A stretch of DNA of 64,000 nt from Lobosporangium transversale. Lineage: Eukaryota > Mortierellomycota > Mortierellomycetes > Mortierellales > Mortierellaceae. The position numbers and the translations under genes are program-made. Below are positions 37,932-49,087 of the stretch, one piece after another; within the stretch, counting starts at the first letter, position 1, and each line of letters begins with the position of its first letter. Below the pieces are notes generated by a model. It searched no databases. It worked only from the letters and a program-made list of their open reading frames with translations, and had not been told where the DNA came from. The stretch spans positions 124,001 through 188,000 of the forward strand of contig NW_019029022.1 of NCBI RefSeq assembly GCF_002105155.1, written 5' to 3'.

Positions 37932-38270
37932 TTGTACGCGAACAAGTGCCTACACAAGCAAGGCGTCATTTAATATGGCGACAACGCATCCCAAGATCCC
38001 AAATGAGCATACGCCTGAACTGGCCCTTTGTAGCTTAGAATGTAGCTAGGTAAACTCGATAGCTAGATAGCAAACAATTTCTCAATAAAGATTAAAAAGT
38101 GTTTGATTCAAATAGCAAGTGACGCCTCTCTTAATGCATCTTCTGTTGCGCTGTGTCTGTGCTTTGGAACGATAATGATCAAAAGGCAAGCTCAGGCGAA
38201 TTCGCAAAGGGCAGCCGCTTCTCTGAATGTCTGTTCCTATGCGAAGCAGTCTGTATCCTTTGAGACCATT
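37932..38270 (+). repeat. Direct repeat R, copy 1
   Basis: 339 bases beginning TTGTACGCGAACAAGTG, repeated at 39345-39683 (offset 1413). It begins exactly at the outer end of the right palindrome arm. About ten differences from copy 2, all transitions. Confidence 0.9.
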
Positions 38271-38283
38271 AAAAAGAAAAATG

Positions 38284-38361
38284 TTAGGCTTGTAACCAGC
38301 CTGAGGAAAAGCCGCCGACGTTGTGACGGCGAATCTTTTTTTCTCAGGGTTACGAGCCTAA
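38284..38361. repeat. Foldback (hairpin) sequence
   Basis: Nested inverted repeats: TTAGGCTTGTAACC pairs with GGGTTACGAGCCTAA, CCTGAG with CTCAGG, GCCGCC/GCCG with CGGC. The 78-base unit directly follows repeat R copy 1. It looks like a small foldback or MITE-like insertion, but no target-site duplication was confirmed. Confidence 0.65.
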
Positions 38362-38442
38362 TGATTACCTAAAACCCAGAAAGTCGTCTTCTGTGGAGTG
38401 GGGTGTGTGGGAGATGATAGGGGTAGAATAAAAGATAGAAAA

Positions 38443-38921
38443 CTAACCAACAACAAAAATAATTAACGAAGTGGACTTTAGTGGAGTGTGGACTTGGGTG
38501 AGCTGGTCCGAGCTCTTCTTGGTCTCTTTCTTCTGGGGTTCTTGAGTTTCTTGAGCCGCGGCTCGATCAATTTCAGGTTTGGAGTCTTTTATTCTTGGGT
38601 TGGGCATTCGCTGAAGAGAGGATTTTGGTTCTTCCTTAGACTTCTTTATATGCTGAATTTTTGAAGAATTGAAAATTGATGGGGATTTGCTAGACTAAGT
38701 TTTCTATAAACGATGATGGATGTTGGGGTTTGTATCAATGGGATCTGTTTTCTCTCTCTACTTATTCATTTCTGCACTCTTCCTATTTCTATTTACCATT
38801 TCTTGTCTTCTTCATCGTTGGGCACCTGCTGAGGTGGTTTCGGTTAGTCTTGTGGGTGTACTTCTCTTGGTCGTTCAATTAGAGGTGAACCACTAGATTT
38901 CGTATGACCATGCCTCAGAGC
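38443..38921 (-). pseudogene. Decayed Lys/Ser/Pro-rich gene fragment
   Basis: Minus-strand exons 38921-38797 and 38689-38443 join in frame across a GT-AG intron. The product is hydrophilic: ALRHGHTKSSGSPLIER, an in-frame TAA, then PNDEEDKK, SPSIFNSSKIQHIKKSKEEP, DRAAAQETQEPQKKETKK and a stop. The internal stop and missing start suggest a pseudogene. Family not recognised. Confidence 0.4.
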
Positions 38922-39344
38922 CTAGAAAAAGGTGGCCATTCTCCTGCCGATCCATTGCACATAAGCCACTCAGCCTTAGCAACTCCACAAAGTAAAACTA
39001 CTTCGCCACACTTTCTCATCAAGCTTTCTTTTGCACCCATTAAAGAAATTACTTGAGCTTGCTTCTCTTTCTCCTTTTTCTTCACCTTCTGCGGCTTCTT
39101 TTACTTCCTTCTATTCCTTCTACTTTTTTTTTTTTTTTTTTTTTTTTTTTCATATGCTTGGTAATCAAATCAAGAGGATAACGAATTGAACCTCTTTGCC
39201 ACCAATCTTCTGATTGGTTTCACTTTAGAACGTACAAAAAGCACGAGCGCTTTCAAAAAAGAACAAAGATAAAAAGTGGGTCAGCCTCAGCTTTTTCTTT
39301 TTCTCTCCGGTCTCCTTAACCAGCCTCCGCGACCAAGGAAACAT

Positions 39345-39683
39345 TTGTACGCGAACAAGTGCCCACACAAGCAAGGCGTCATTTAATATGGCGACAACGC
39401 ATCCCAAAACCCCAAATGAGCATACGCCTGAACTGGCCCTTTGTAGCTTAGAATGTAGCTAGGTAAACTCGATAGCTAGATAGCAAACAATTTCTCAATA
39501 AAGATTAAAAAGTGTTTGATTCAAATAGCAAGTGACGCCTCTCTTAATACATCTTCTGTTGCGCTGTGTCTGTGCTTTGGAGTGATAATGATCAAAAGGC
39601 AAGCTCAGGCGAGTCCGCAAAGGGCAACTGCTTCTCTGAATGTCTGTTCCTATGCGAAGCAGTCTGTATCCTTTGAGACCATT
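39345..39683 (+). repeat. Direct repeat R, copy 2
   Basis: Second copy of the 339-base repeat, ending 140 bases before the ZNHIT3 start. A 22-base string (ATCCATTGCACATAAGCC and following bases) also recurs outside R at 38950 and 39725. Confidence 0.9.
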
Positions 39684-39823
39684 CTTCCCACAGCACGAAC
39701 TGTAAGAAATTTTCAATGAGCGTACATCCATTGCACATAAGCCACTCTACCTGTTGACGAGGGAGGCTGCCTGAACTGAAAGGAACAAAGTCTCTCATTA
39801 CCAGACTTTTTTAAAGAATAAAA

Positions 39824-40629
39824 ATGGACAAGGCAAAGAAAGTCTGTGGAGTCTGTAACACAGAGCCATCCAAATACAAGTGTCCAGTTTGTACATTGCC
39901 TTAGTAAGTAGTGCATCAGCCGCATCTCATTGCATTTTTTTTTTTTTACTAAATTTAAAAAAAAAAAAAAAAAAAAGAATGACGCTCAAGAAAGCCATGT
40001 CTAAAGCTTTATCCCTATTTGTGTCCACAACTGAATCCAAAGTTGTTCACTAGTATGCTACAAGAAGCACAAAGGTAGAGTAATACATCCAGCGATCCTA
40101 TGAATTGTAAAGAAGGGAGAGGAAAGAACTCCTCTGATCGATAACCAAATCAACCATGTCATATTAGAAACACCATGCGAAAAGCCAATACCGACCCCTG
40201 AACCAGGTAATTATTGTTTATTTTAATGTTCTTATTTTGTTTCCAGCGCAATAATAATAACAATAATAATAATGTGCAATTGATTTATCACTATGCTTTA
40301 CCCATTTAGAAACGATCCCTGTACCACCCGTGGCACCAGTACCAGACTATCTAAAAGAGGAGCCGGTAGCCCTATTGAACGAGGAACGGCTCGAGAGGAT
40401 AGCTCAATCCAACAAGGTCAAGGAAATGTTACAGAACCCAGGACTTCGAAATTTGATCCGCATGATTGATCAGAGTGAAAACCCCGAGTATTTATTAGAG
40501 AAGGCTCGGAAGGAAAACCGACAGTTTATGGAGTTCTCAGAAGAAATCTTGGCTATTGTCAACCGAGATCCTGGTCAATCAGGAACTGAACAAGTATTGG
40601 AGGCCATGGGCCTAGGCTTGAAGCCATAA
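39824..40629 (+). CDS. ZNHIT3: HIT-type zinc finger protein (ZNHIT3-like)
   Basis: Small protein with an N-terminal zf-HIT domain; ZNHIT3 and yeast Hit1 help assemble box C/D snoRNPs in the nucleus. Exons 39824-39903, 40043-40074, 40168-40206 and 40310-40629 give 156 aa. The finger reads CGVCNTEPSKYKCPVCTLP, then YCSLVCYKKHK across intron 1, with the expected CxxC, CxxC, CxxxC and H ligands. The exon 2 acceptor (CCAAAG|TTGT) is chosen because it alone restores the finger. The C-terminal half (LRNLIRMIDQ, FMEFSEEILAIV) fits the ZNHIT3 C-terminal helical domain. Confidence 0.88.
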
Positions 40630-40864
40630 GTTTCTAATAGATCCATTCTCGCTCTTTTCTCGTTTACTCTTTTTTTTTATAATGTATTATTAACTGTCAT
40701 TGTCTCATTGTCATCATTGTCATCATCATTCATTATCAATGATATACTATTATCATTTATTGTTATTCATCATTATTCAAAGTTTTGCATTTCCCCGTTA
40801 TAATAAAATTTCGTTTTTTAAAATTTTATTTATTTACATAAAATTGCTGCTTTAATTGATGACA

Positions 40865-40895
<31 letters not shown>

Positions 40896-40901
<6 letters not shown>

Positions 40902-41480
40902 TGCAGGCATCTGACGGACAACACGACCTTCGTTCTTGGCATGCTTGCGAATGCGTTCGAAGACAGGGCTATTCTTCCATCGGTCCGGTACCTCCTTCTT
41001 GCCTGTGACCCAGTAATAGATATCCCAATCAGGCTCATCCATAAATTTGTCAAACTGTTTACATTCTTCCAAGGACATGCTCTTGAGATGATCTTTCGCA
41101 AAAGTAGACAATAACAGATCTGTTTCGAGGATTCCACGCTTACGAGATTGATAAGTCAAGCGAGCTCGGATGGTCTCGAGGGTTTCATTGGGATCACGAG
41201 GTAAAGGTGGCAAGTTCGTATAGGGAGTTTGAAATCCATCAGGATCGATATCGCGACTAGAGGCATCATCGTGGTCTAGAACACGAGTTGGTTGAGTTGA
41301 TGAAGCATTATGAGTAGGAGTAGTAGAAGTACCAGTAGAGGGCTTCGAGAATGAACGCCACGAGTGACAACAGATAGGAGTAGTGAGAGTTGTTGGTTTT
41401 GGAAGGAAAGGGACGCAAGTGGTGGCGGAGGTTAATTGAGCTCTTGAAGCAATACGGAATGTGGATCGGAGGAATGACAT
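40896..41480 (-). CDS. SDHAF2: Succinate dehydrogenase assembly factor 2 (Sdh5/SdhE)
   Basis: Mitochondrial factor needed for covalent FAD attachment to succinate dehydrogenase subunit 1. Single exon of 194 aa. The N-terminal 40 or so residues are Arg/Ser/Thr-rich without acids, as in a matrix-targeting presequence ([16 protein letters not shown]). The conserved core is near residues 105-175: [49 protein letters not shown]. The RGxxE motif that contacts the flavoprotein is present. A long T run (about 40867-40897) lies immediately after the stop. Convergent with ZNHIT3. Confidence 0.93.
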
Positions 41481-41968
41481 TTTTGATGTGTAAAAACAAA
41501 AAGAGTTATGAAGAGTATAAAGGATTCAAGTGGAATGTTAATGAGCGATGCAAGTGTGTGAAAAGGTGTGTAGAATGAAGTCAACTTGATCCAAAACACG
41601 GGTTCAGATTCCTTTCCGTTGTTAATGCCCTAATGGGGGGTAAACAAGTCACGTTGCCTACAGTTGGAGTAAAATGAAAAAAATCTAGAGACGCGTCCAG
41701 AATAAGGAGGATAGAATATTCATTTTGCTAGCTGATTCAAGCAAATAAAAAACAATAGACAATCACATTGGCTTTTTTCCCCTTTCTTCTTCTTTGATAG
41801 GCGTCATCTAGGCATCGCTAGATCGACATAATACTTATTATTAAATGGAAACAGGAGGTCTCAAGCTTTTTTTTGTTTTTAGTTTTTTGTTTTTCTGGTC
41901 TGCTTGGTCTATTTGCTACAGTGGCCATAACAGATAAGCAGTCGGTGTACTCTAATAGCTCCCCCCCC

Positions 41969-42007
<39 letters not shown>

Positions 42008-42757
42008 TAAGGTAGCAATGGTCTGCTGATCCATCTTTGAAAGCAAAAGTCTAGGCTTCGAACTTATTTTACTCTTGGAGTATAACTATTGAAGGCGTTA
42101 AAAAAAAAAAAAAAAAAAAAAAAAAGAAATGAAATGAAAAAGAGTATTCTGGGCTTAAATGGTATAAACCTTTAAACCTCAATTGATCATGAGTATACTC
42201 TGTTATGTATTTTCTGGCCTAAGGAGAAAAAAAAAAAAAAAAAAAAAAAAAAAGTAGCATGTTTAAAAAAAAAATTGCTTCGACAATGCTCTAGACTCTG
42301 TTATGCATCTGTTCGATTTTGGAATCACCACAGTCAAGGACAATATGCAGACATGCATTAGAAAACAGTAAAATAACCGACATGCACGGGAACATCTTGT
42401 TTACTCATTGGGCAATAAATCGATGTTACTGACTGGTTTGTCTAACATGTGTTGTATTAAAAAAAAAAAAAAAAGAACCGGAGAATTCACCTTAAGCTTT
42501 GAATGAATGGTGTAAATGTAGATCAAAATTCAAGGGAACTGAGCATAGTTGTTGTTGCATGGAGTTGTGGTTGAATTGTTTTTAAATACCATCATTTTTC
42601 TCCGATTGACAGTAACTGAATTCAACGAATGTGTAATGAATGACCTCATTTTCGAATGTTACTTCTTCCTTTTCCCCTTTTTCCTTCCAATCCTGCTGAG
42701 TATAAAAAATTAAAATGAAAGATGTGTGCACAGCCCGCCTCGTGGTTTTAATACAAC

Positions 42758-42793
<36 letters not shown>

Positions 42794-43352
42794 AAAAAAA
42801 CGTGTGATGAATACAGAAAGGACATGCATGTCTTGACCCCGTGCTCACTTTTCCTTTTTTCGTTCCCTTTTCTTTTTTGTCCCAATGAGGTACACTTGTA
42901 TGCACAAAGGATATCATGAGGGAACACAGAGAACATAAAATTAACATTCTCCCCTTTCATACAACTTGGAGCTCTTTTTTTTTTTTTTTTTTTTTTTTTC
43001 CTTCTCTTCTTTCTCTTTTACTCTCTTCCTCGCACCATCTCTCATCTCATTGTGTATATGTGTATGGGAATGATGTGTAAATGTATATGTACACAAGTGC
43101 GGGACATGAATATACTGAATACTTTGATTTTCCCTCTCTCTTTTTTTTTTTTTTTTTTTTAAGCCTAAAAAAAGCACTAATGGCTGGAAAATGATCGCTT
43201 CTAACTATAGTATGAATGAATCGCTCACCAGTGGGTGTTTAGGAACTGACCACATCAAACAATAGCATCGGCATGCGGTATATATGTTTGTCTAGTCCGG
43301 GGCCCCCGAGTTTCTTCTCTTGTTCCTTTTTTTGGTAACCAGTTAACACACA
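41481..43352. other. AT-rich intergenic DNA
   Basis: Many A or T runs of 20 or more (about 41972-42005 after a run of C, 42101-42125, 42228-42253, 42975-42999, 43141-43160) and an AAAAAT array at about 42757-42797. No gene supported. Confidence 0.5.
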
Positions 43353-43454
43353 TGGATGAAGATAGGACTGGACCTCTTTCACCGTCTCTTTGGGATATAC
43401 TCAATCCCAATGACTCCGCAGTCAACACCTTATCAATGCTCGCTCAACAATAAA
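43353..43454 (+). CDS. Small open frame or first exon upstream of phosphodiesterase
   Basis: ATG at 43353 opens a 33-codon frame with protein-like composition (MDEDRTGPLSPSLWDIL, then NPNDSAVNTLSMLAQQ) ending in TAA at 43452-43454. A further in-frame block, SDLIQHLTLVPESLFQ, lies between an acceptor-like CTAG and a GTATGT donor at about 43550-43597. They could be upstream exons of the phosphodiesterase, 2.2 kb away, or a short independent peptide. Not connected by a convincing splice path. Confidence 0.3.
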
Positions 43455-43899
43455 AGCCATTGATATCCTCTCTATTTCTTAAAAAAAATTTGGTCATAAT
43501 AGTTCAATCTCTTGATCCGCTTTTATCCTGCGCCACCACCGTCTAGTCTGATTTGATACAACACCTTACTCTAGTTCCTGAATCATTGTTTCAAGTATGT
43601 ATTGACATGATTATCAGTTCCGTTCTTTTGGGCAAAAAAAAAAAAGAAGGGGTTGTTTGTCCATGACACGGGACTTTTTTTTTTAATATCCGCATGTTGT
43701 ACCACACCAGCTGAGACGGCAACAGAGACGCATTTTGCCACTTTTTTTTTTTTTTTTTTTTTTTTTAATTCAATTGATGAGTTTGGTCCAAACTGATCTA
43801 TTGATAATCATTTTAAATAACTTGCACGTCCGTCCCTTGATCTACGGAAAAGTATATTAAAAGAATTGATTGGTCCTACGTTTCAGCATATGTCAGTTC

Positions 43900-43936
<37 letters not shown>

Positions 43937-44809
43937 GCGACCCAGTTGATGGCAACATGACAGAAAACATCAATAACCTTATTTATCTGCTTTGATAAGC
44001 AAGCATGTAGTCATGCATCAACCCTTCTTCAACTCCTCTCTTCCCCATTATTTTTTCTTTTTTCTTGGTGTTTTCTATGCTTTTCTGTGCCTGCATAGGC
44101 GATGCAATATAATGGTTCCATTCCATCCTATAAACATAAAGGTGCGCATTACTATGCACTTTGTTGAGCTTCTTTTTTGGATACGGGCTCAAAGCAGATG
44201 GGCGTGTGTGTTGGTGGGTGACTGCTGATGCTTTATATATATAAATGGAAGAGATAGAGAAACAGCGAACAAGTGAAGGATGAAAGAAAAATAAAATAAT
44301 AAAAAAAATAAAAAATACAAGATGGGCTTAAAAAGGATGCTCAATGCAACAGAATAATGAGCACGAGACGTAAGAGACTAGGCGCGTATTCAACAATATG
44401 AGCGCGTATTATTTTATTTCCTATTTCTGATAGTTTTTGAATCCTTTGGGTTGGAACCACATCATCTCCTGGGCTGGATGAGGGGAAATATGGACTGGAA
44501 CTGAATAATTGAGAGGAGGTCAAATGAGCAATTGAGTTTTAAACATTTGCTTCTTTGCTTTGTCATTGGCCCTGGTTTCCCCCAGGTTGATCAGAACATT
44601 TTCTTTCTTTCTTTCTTTCTTTACAACATTGATACTTTTCTTACCTTTCCTTTCCTTTCCATTTCTTTTGTTTTCCCTACACTTGCACACATCTGTATTA
44701 CACCAAGCAACGTCAGGAAAACAGTTATCTATCCTCTTTGGCCTTAATCCTAGACCATTATCAATTGTCTATCATAGTTCTGATTACTGCCTTTTACAAC
44801 GAACCGCAT

Positions 44810-44842
<33 letters not shown>

Positions 44843-45082
44843 CTCTTGACATCCCCTGGTGAAAGCAAAGAAGGTATATATTCCAATAAGCTTTTTTTTT
44901 TTTTAAAAAAAAAAAAAGGTGGGTTATCAATGAGACTTTTGATATGGTCTGGCCTGGTTTTGCTCGCAGTGGTTGGCTGCAAAAAGTCAAGACAATGTTT
45001 TAAAACAGCCACTCACTGAATGAACAAATCAATCAACCATTCAATTACTTCGTTCTGAGAGCCTTTTTTGGCTCAGCTTTGA

Positions 45083-45114
<32 letters not shown>

Positions 45115-45738
45115 GCTCACTCGCATTGATTATATAGCAAAGAAAAAAAAAAAAAAGCATTTCCTGCTTCTGTCATTCATTGTCTACCACTTATTGAACC
45201 ATATACGAATGAAGGAATGAACGAATGAAAAAAGGGAATGAGGAATATAGAAAGGTCTTAGTGTTTCTATTGAATGAACGAATGAAAGAGGAGCGTGCGC
45301 TTGGAGTTTAGCGTGCACCAACAAAGCTATTCCCTCTTTCAATGATGTGTGTGGAGTGAAATGAAGGTGAAGTCTGGACGCGATGGGAAAATAACCTCTA
45401 AAAAAATGAATACGAATACTGACACAAACTTTTTTTTTTTTACTTCTCTTCCTTCCTTCTCTTCCTTCTCTCACACACACTTTGCTTTGTCTACCCTGCA
45501 TTTCTTTACGTCCTCTCCCTATTCCTCTGTCTTTACTTTGAATCAACATTCTCTCCATTTCCATTGCTGGACATTCGTTTCACTCGTCCTTCCTTGCCTC
45601 AAACTCTATTTGCTCAACCGCCAAAAAAAGAACCATTTGCCTCCTCTTTTTTACTCTCACATACCCAAAATACCCGCACACAATCTCTCTTTCTCTCTCT
45701 AGACTTTTTTTTTTTTGTGATCAAACGATATCCTTTCA
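43455..45738. other. Pyrimidine-rich region upstream of phosphodiesterase
   Basis: Long 5' region with T runs (43741, 43908, 45087), a CT array (44811-44836) and a TTTC array (about 44602-44621). No supported gene. Confidence 0.45.
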
Positions 45739-48700
45739 ATGCTTATCCTACGGCACTGTCACCTTTCATCTGAGGATCTGATCACTTGTGAAAGGGTATG
45801 TCGTGTTTTACACGTTTTGTCATTCATTCAATTTCTATTTTATTACATATTTTACAGCCTTTTCTTTACTTCTGCGAAATGATGCCATGTTAGCGCATTC
45901 TATTTAACCAACCTTCTTCCATTACATATTTTGTCTCCCGTCCCTGTCGTCATCCTTCTTCATTCTTAACTTACTTTCGCCACCCATATCCCCCGTACTC
46001 TTTTTTCCAGGCTCTCCTCAGATTCGTATCCGGTCGAGCCAAACCTGTCGATTTAGACTTCAATGTCTGGGATTATACTGTGCCAGAGATTTATGGCTAT
46101 ATCCTCGGCATGTTTGTCAAGCTTGATCTTGTTGACTGTCTAGGCATTTGTCCTGCTGATTTACTGGATTTTATCATCGATGTTGACCGTGGGTACCAGG
46201 CTACCTTTTACCATTCATTCTATCATGCTGCTGATGTCACCGCTGTACTCTACCATATGCTCCTGGGTATGCATGCTTCTCAGTATTTAGCAAAGCCCGA
46301 TATGGCAGCTTTGCTTCTCGGCGGATTATGTCATGACATTGGACATGTAAGTTCAACCAATTTTTGCCTGTGGAGGAACATTCATCTCAAAAAATAACGG
46401 CCACTTTCCCTCCCTGATATTAACAATGTGACCTTTTAATTTTTTTTTTTGAAATAGCCTGGTCTCAATAACCTATTTCAAGTCAACGCAAAGACAGAAC
46501 TCGTCAGGGACCATGGAGAGGCATCTGTTCTGGAAAAATACTCTTGTTCACTTGCTATGGATCTTGTCACAAAGCACTCTCTCTTCCATAACATCTCCAA
46601 ATCCCCTTTATCAATGCTGCCAGAGGGTAACCCAGCAACGGACGCCAGTATGCGCGAGGCCATGACCAAAGCCATTCTCGCCACCGATATGACTTTCCAT
46701 TACGACATGCTCAATAACCTGAATAGTCTTCTGGAAGCAACCACCAGCCCTGTTTCATCCAGCGCCTCTGAAGCCAGTTCAGGATCAGAATCCGAACCCG
46801 AATTAGATTCAAAAACTCATTCAGATATCGTCAGTAAAGACACCTCTCTCACAGTAACGACAACAACCCAAGTAACCGTTACTATAGAGAAAACAGAGAA
46901 AAGCTCCGCTAGTCAATCCAAACAAAAATCAGTTTCCATGGCCTCGCCGATCAGCACTTCGCCAGAAAGAATAAATAGAATCTTTCGGAGACATCACCGT
47001 CATTCTTCATGCGACTCTGAGGACTCTGGAAGCTCTCAAGACTCGGATTCTACATCACCATCACATAATTCAGAGGAAAATCTCTTCACACCAGCAGACC
47101 TTACACCAGAGCAACGACAGAGTCTGATAAACTGTTTGCTTCATGGGGCTGATATTTCGAATGCATTGAAGCCTTGGACAGTCTGTAAGCGCTGGTCAGA
47201 TTTGGTTGTGCAGGAATTCTTTCGACAAGGTGACATTGAAAAAGCACAAGACCTGCCAGTGTCTCCTAATATGGACCGTGATAAGTACAATCAACCCCAG
47301 ATCTCGCTCGGCTTTGGTGACTTTGTAGTACAGCCATACTTTGAGGCATTTGCAGAGTTTCTTCCGGATGCGGCACCTGTACTAGAGTCACTTGCCCAAA
47401 ACCGTACACAGTGGCTGGCACTGCAAAAGACGAGTCAGCAGTTTGGAGATGATCCTTATCTTTCAGTCGACCCACTAGAAGATCCACTCCTATCCAGGCG
47501 TCCCGGCTCGCCGGATATCTCATTCCTTTCTTCTGGTCGACGTGTATCTGGTATGCATTTTTTTTTTAGAAAGAATAGTTTATCTATATATTGAATTCTA
47601 ATAGCCTTTTTTTCTTGTTAACCAACTGCCATATTGCTCTAGTCGCGGCTGGAGTTCTGGTTCTAGACGATACGCGATCATTAAGGAATCCTCACCGTAG
47701 ACTACGGCATTCGACCAATACAGAGACTCCGACATCTGGTCTACGGAGGATGAAACGATCATTTTCAGGTCGATCCTTATCAACCAGTATGCAGAACCTC
47801 CATGTACATAGTGTGCGTTCAAGCCAGTCATCAAACAAAACCTCACAGGGCCAAGAGATTTTGATATCAGCTTTGAAACGTCAACCATCATTAACTGAAA
47901 GAGACATGACGTTGGCTTCACAGCACTACTTTCAACATATACATAAATCTATCAAACCTATTGATGCACAATCGCTCCCATTATCTTCACCCCCCCTATC
48001 CTCCCCACCCTCCCCACCCTCTCCACCATCACCACCTTCTCCACCATCACCACCAAAAGCATCCCCGAACTCGGCTACACCTGCGGCCACGTCACCGGCT
48101 AAGCCTTCTGAATCTCAAATGAGCAATGGCAGTAGCAATAACGCGAGTATGGGAACAACATCATTCCGACAAAAACGGCATGCGAGTCTCCAATCAGATA
48201 GTCAGGGCCCAAGCAGTGTTCGACACGGTTATGAGGATGGCTATCCAGTCCTGAAAGAGCAAGCACTGCCTGAGGCAAGCCATATACCCGGCTCTTGTTC
48301 TGATGGTCCATCAATGTCTACAAATTCGACATCAAAGCCAAACCTTACACCGATATCGATGCAAACTGGCAATCGCAGCAGCACACCAGCTGTGATGATG
48401 AACAAGATTAAGTATGACTGGATACTTTCACCCATTTTGCCCGAGATATCGAGTGAACCCCGGTTAGGTTGTGGACCGTTGGATGAGATAGTGGAGAATG
48501 TGGTGAACTCTGCTGTTTTGGCAGAGTCACCAGATCTCTCTATTGTGTCAGATTCAGTACTAGGGGCATACCCTTCGACGACCGCAGCAACCACTAGGGC
48601 TATTGGGCAAGATGGATCAGATGGAGCATCAGAAAATGCAAGCTGCAAGAGTCTATTTTCAACGAGTATATTATCAGGTGCTGGTATGACGAGTATGAGT

Positions 48701-48808
48701 GATAGCAGTGGCCATGGTGATAATAACAAGGGAATGGAGTCGCGCGATGGTAGCGTGCTGATCTCGACAGCAGATGGATCGGTGACAGACAAGTCGTGTA
48801 AATCATAA
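45739..48808 (+). CDS. Class I 3',5'-cyclic nucleotide phosphodiesterase
   Basis: Hydrolyses cAMP or cGMP; in fungi the class I enzyme (Pde2 type) sets cAMP/PKA signalling. Exons 45739-45795, 46011-46346, 46458-47550 and 47643-48808 give 883 aa; the N-terminus may be longer. The HD-type metal site is complete: YHSFYHAADV (near residue 86), CHDIGHPGLNN across intron 2, ATDMTFHY and LHGADISNALKPW. A Ser-rich, low-complexity insert of about 130 residues interrupts the catalytic domain between ATDMTFHY and LHGADISN. The roughly 390-residue tail from exon 4 is Ser/Pro-rich with SPPSPPSPP repeats and no domain. Confidence 0.9.
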
Positions 48809-49087
48809 ACTTTAGTTTCTTTCTATGTATTATATATATTTATATTGATATATCAGTGTAAACAGTAAAAAAAAAAAAAAAAAAAAAGTCCTTATTTAAT
48901 CAATCAAATCAATGAAGTTTGGGTATGAGTCAAAATATAAAAGTTTCTATTTTAAATGCGCACTCAATAATTAAATCCAGGATAACGTGGCTGATAAAGC
49001 AATAGGTGGTATTAAGCTCTTCTCTCTTCATTCCTCCATTCACCATTCCATTCCATTACTTTACCTTCACTTTTCTATTTCTGCATC

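Larger units (their letters stand above)
34935..37932 (-). repeat. Right arm of 8.5 kb palindrome (near-identical part)
   Basis: Inverted copy of 29425-32420. The outer limit is at 37932, where a separate 339-base direct repeat begins directly. A and T run lengths differ slightly from the left arm. Confidence 0.95.

Noticed and set aside
29425-37932. Palindrome as a simple assembly fold-back artefact
   Set aside because: The two arms have different flanks, slightly different homopolymer lengths and a diverged centre with separate substitutions, which a read-chimera would not give. Long-read proof is still needed.
38271-39344. Repeats R1 and R2 as LTRs of a small retrotransposon
   Set aside because: Ends lack TG...CA, no primer site or target duplication, and the DNA between holds a hairpin and a decayed minus-strand gene, not gag or pol.
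48241-48792. 183-codon minus-strand frame
   Set aside because: Opposes the Ser-rich tail of the phosphodiesterase; no motif and biased codons explain the openness.
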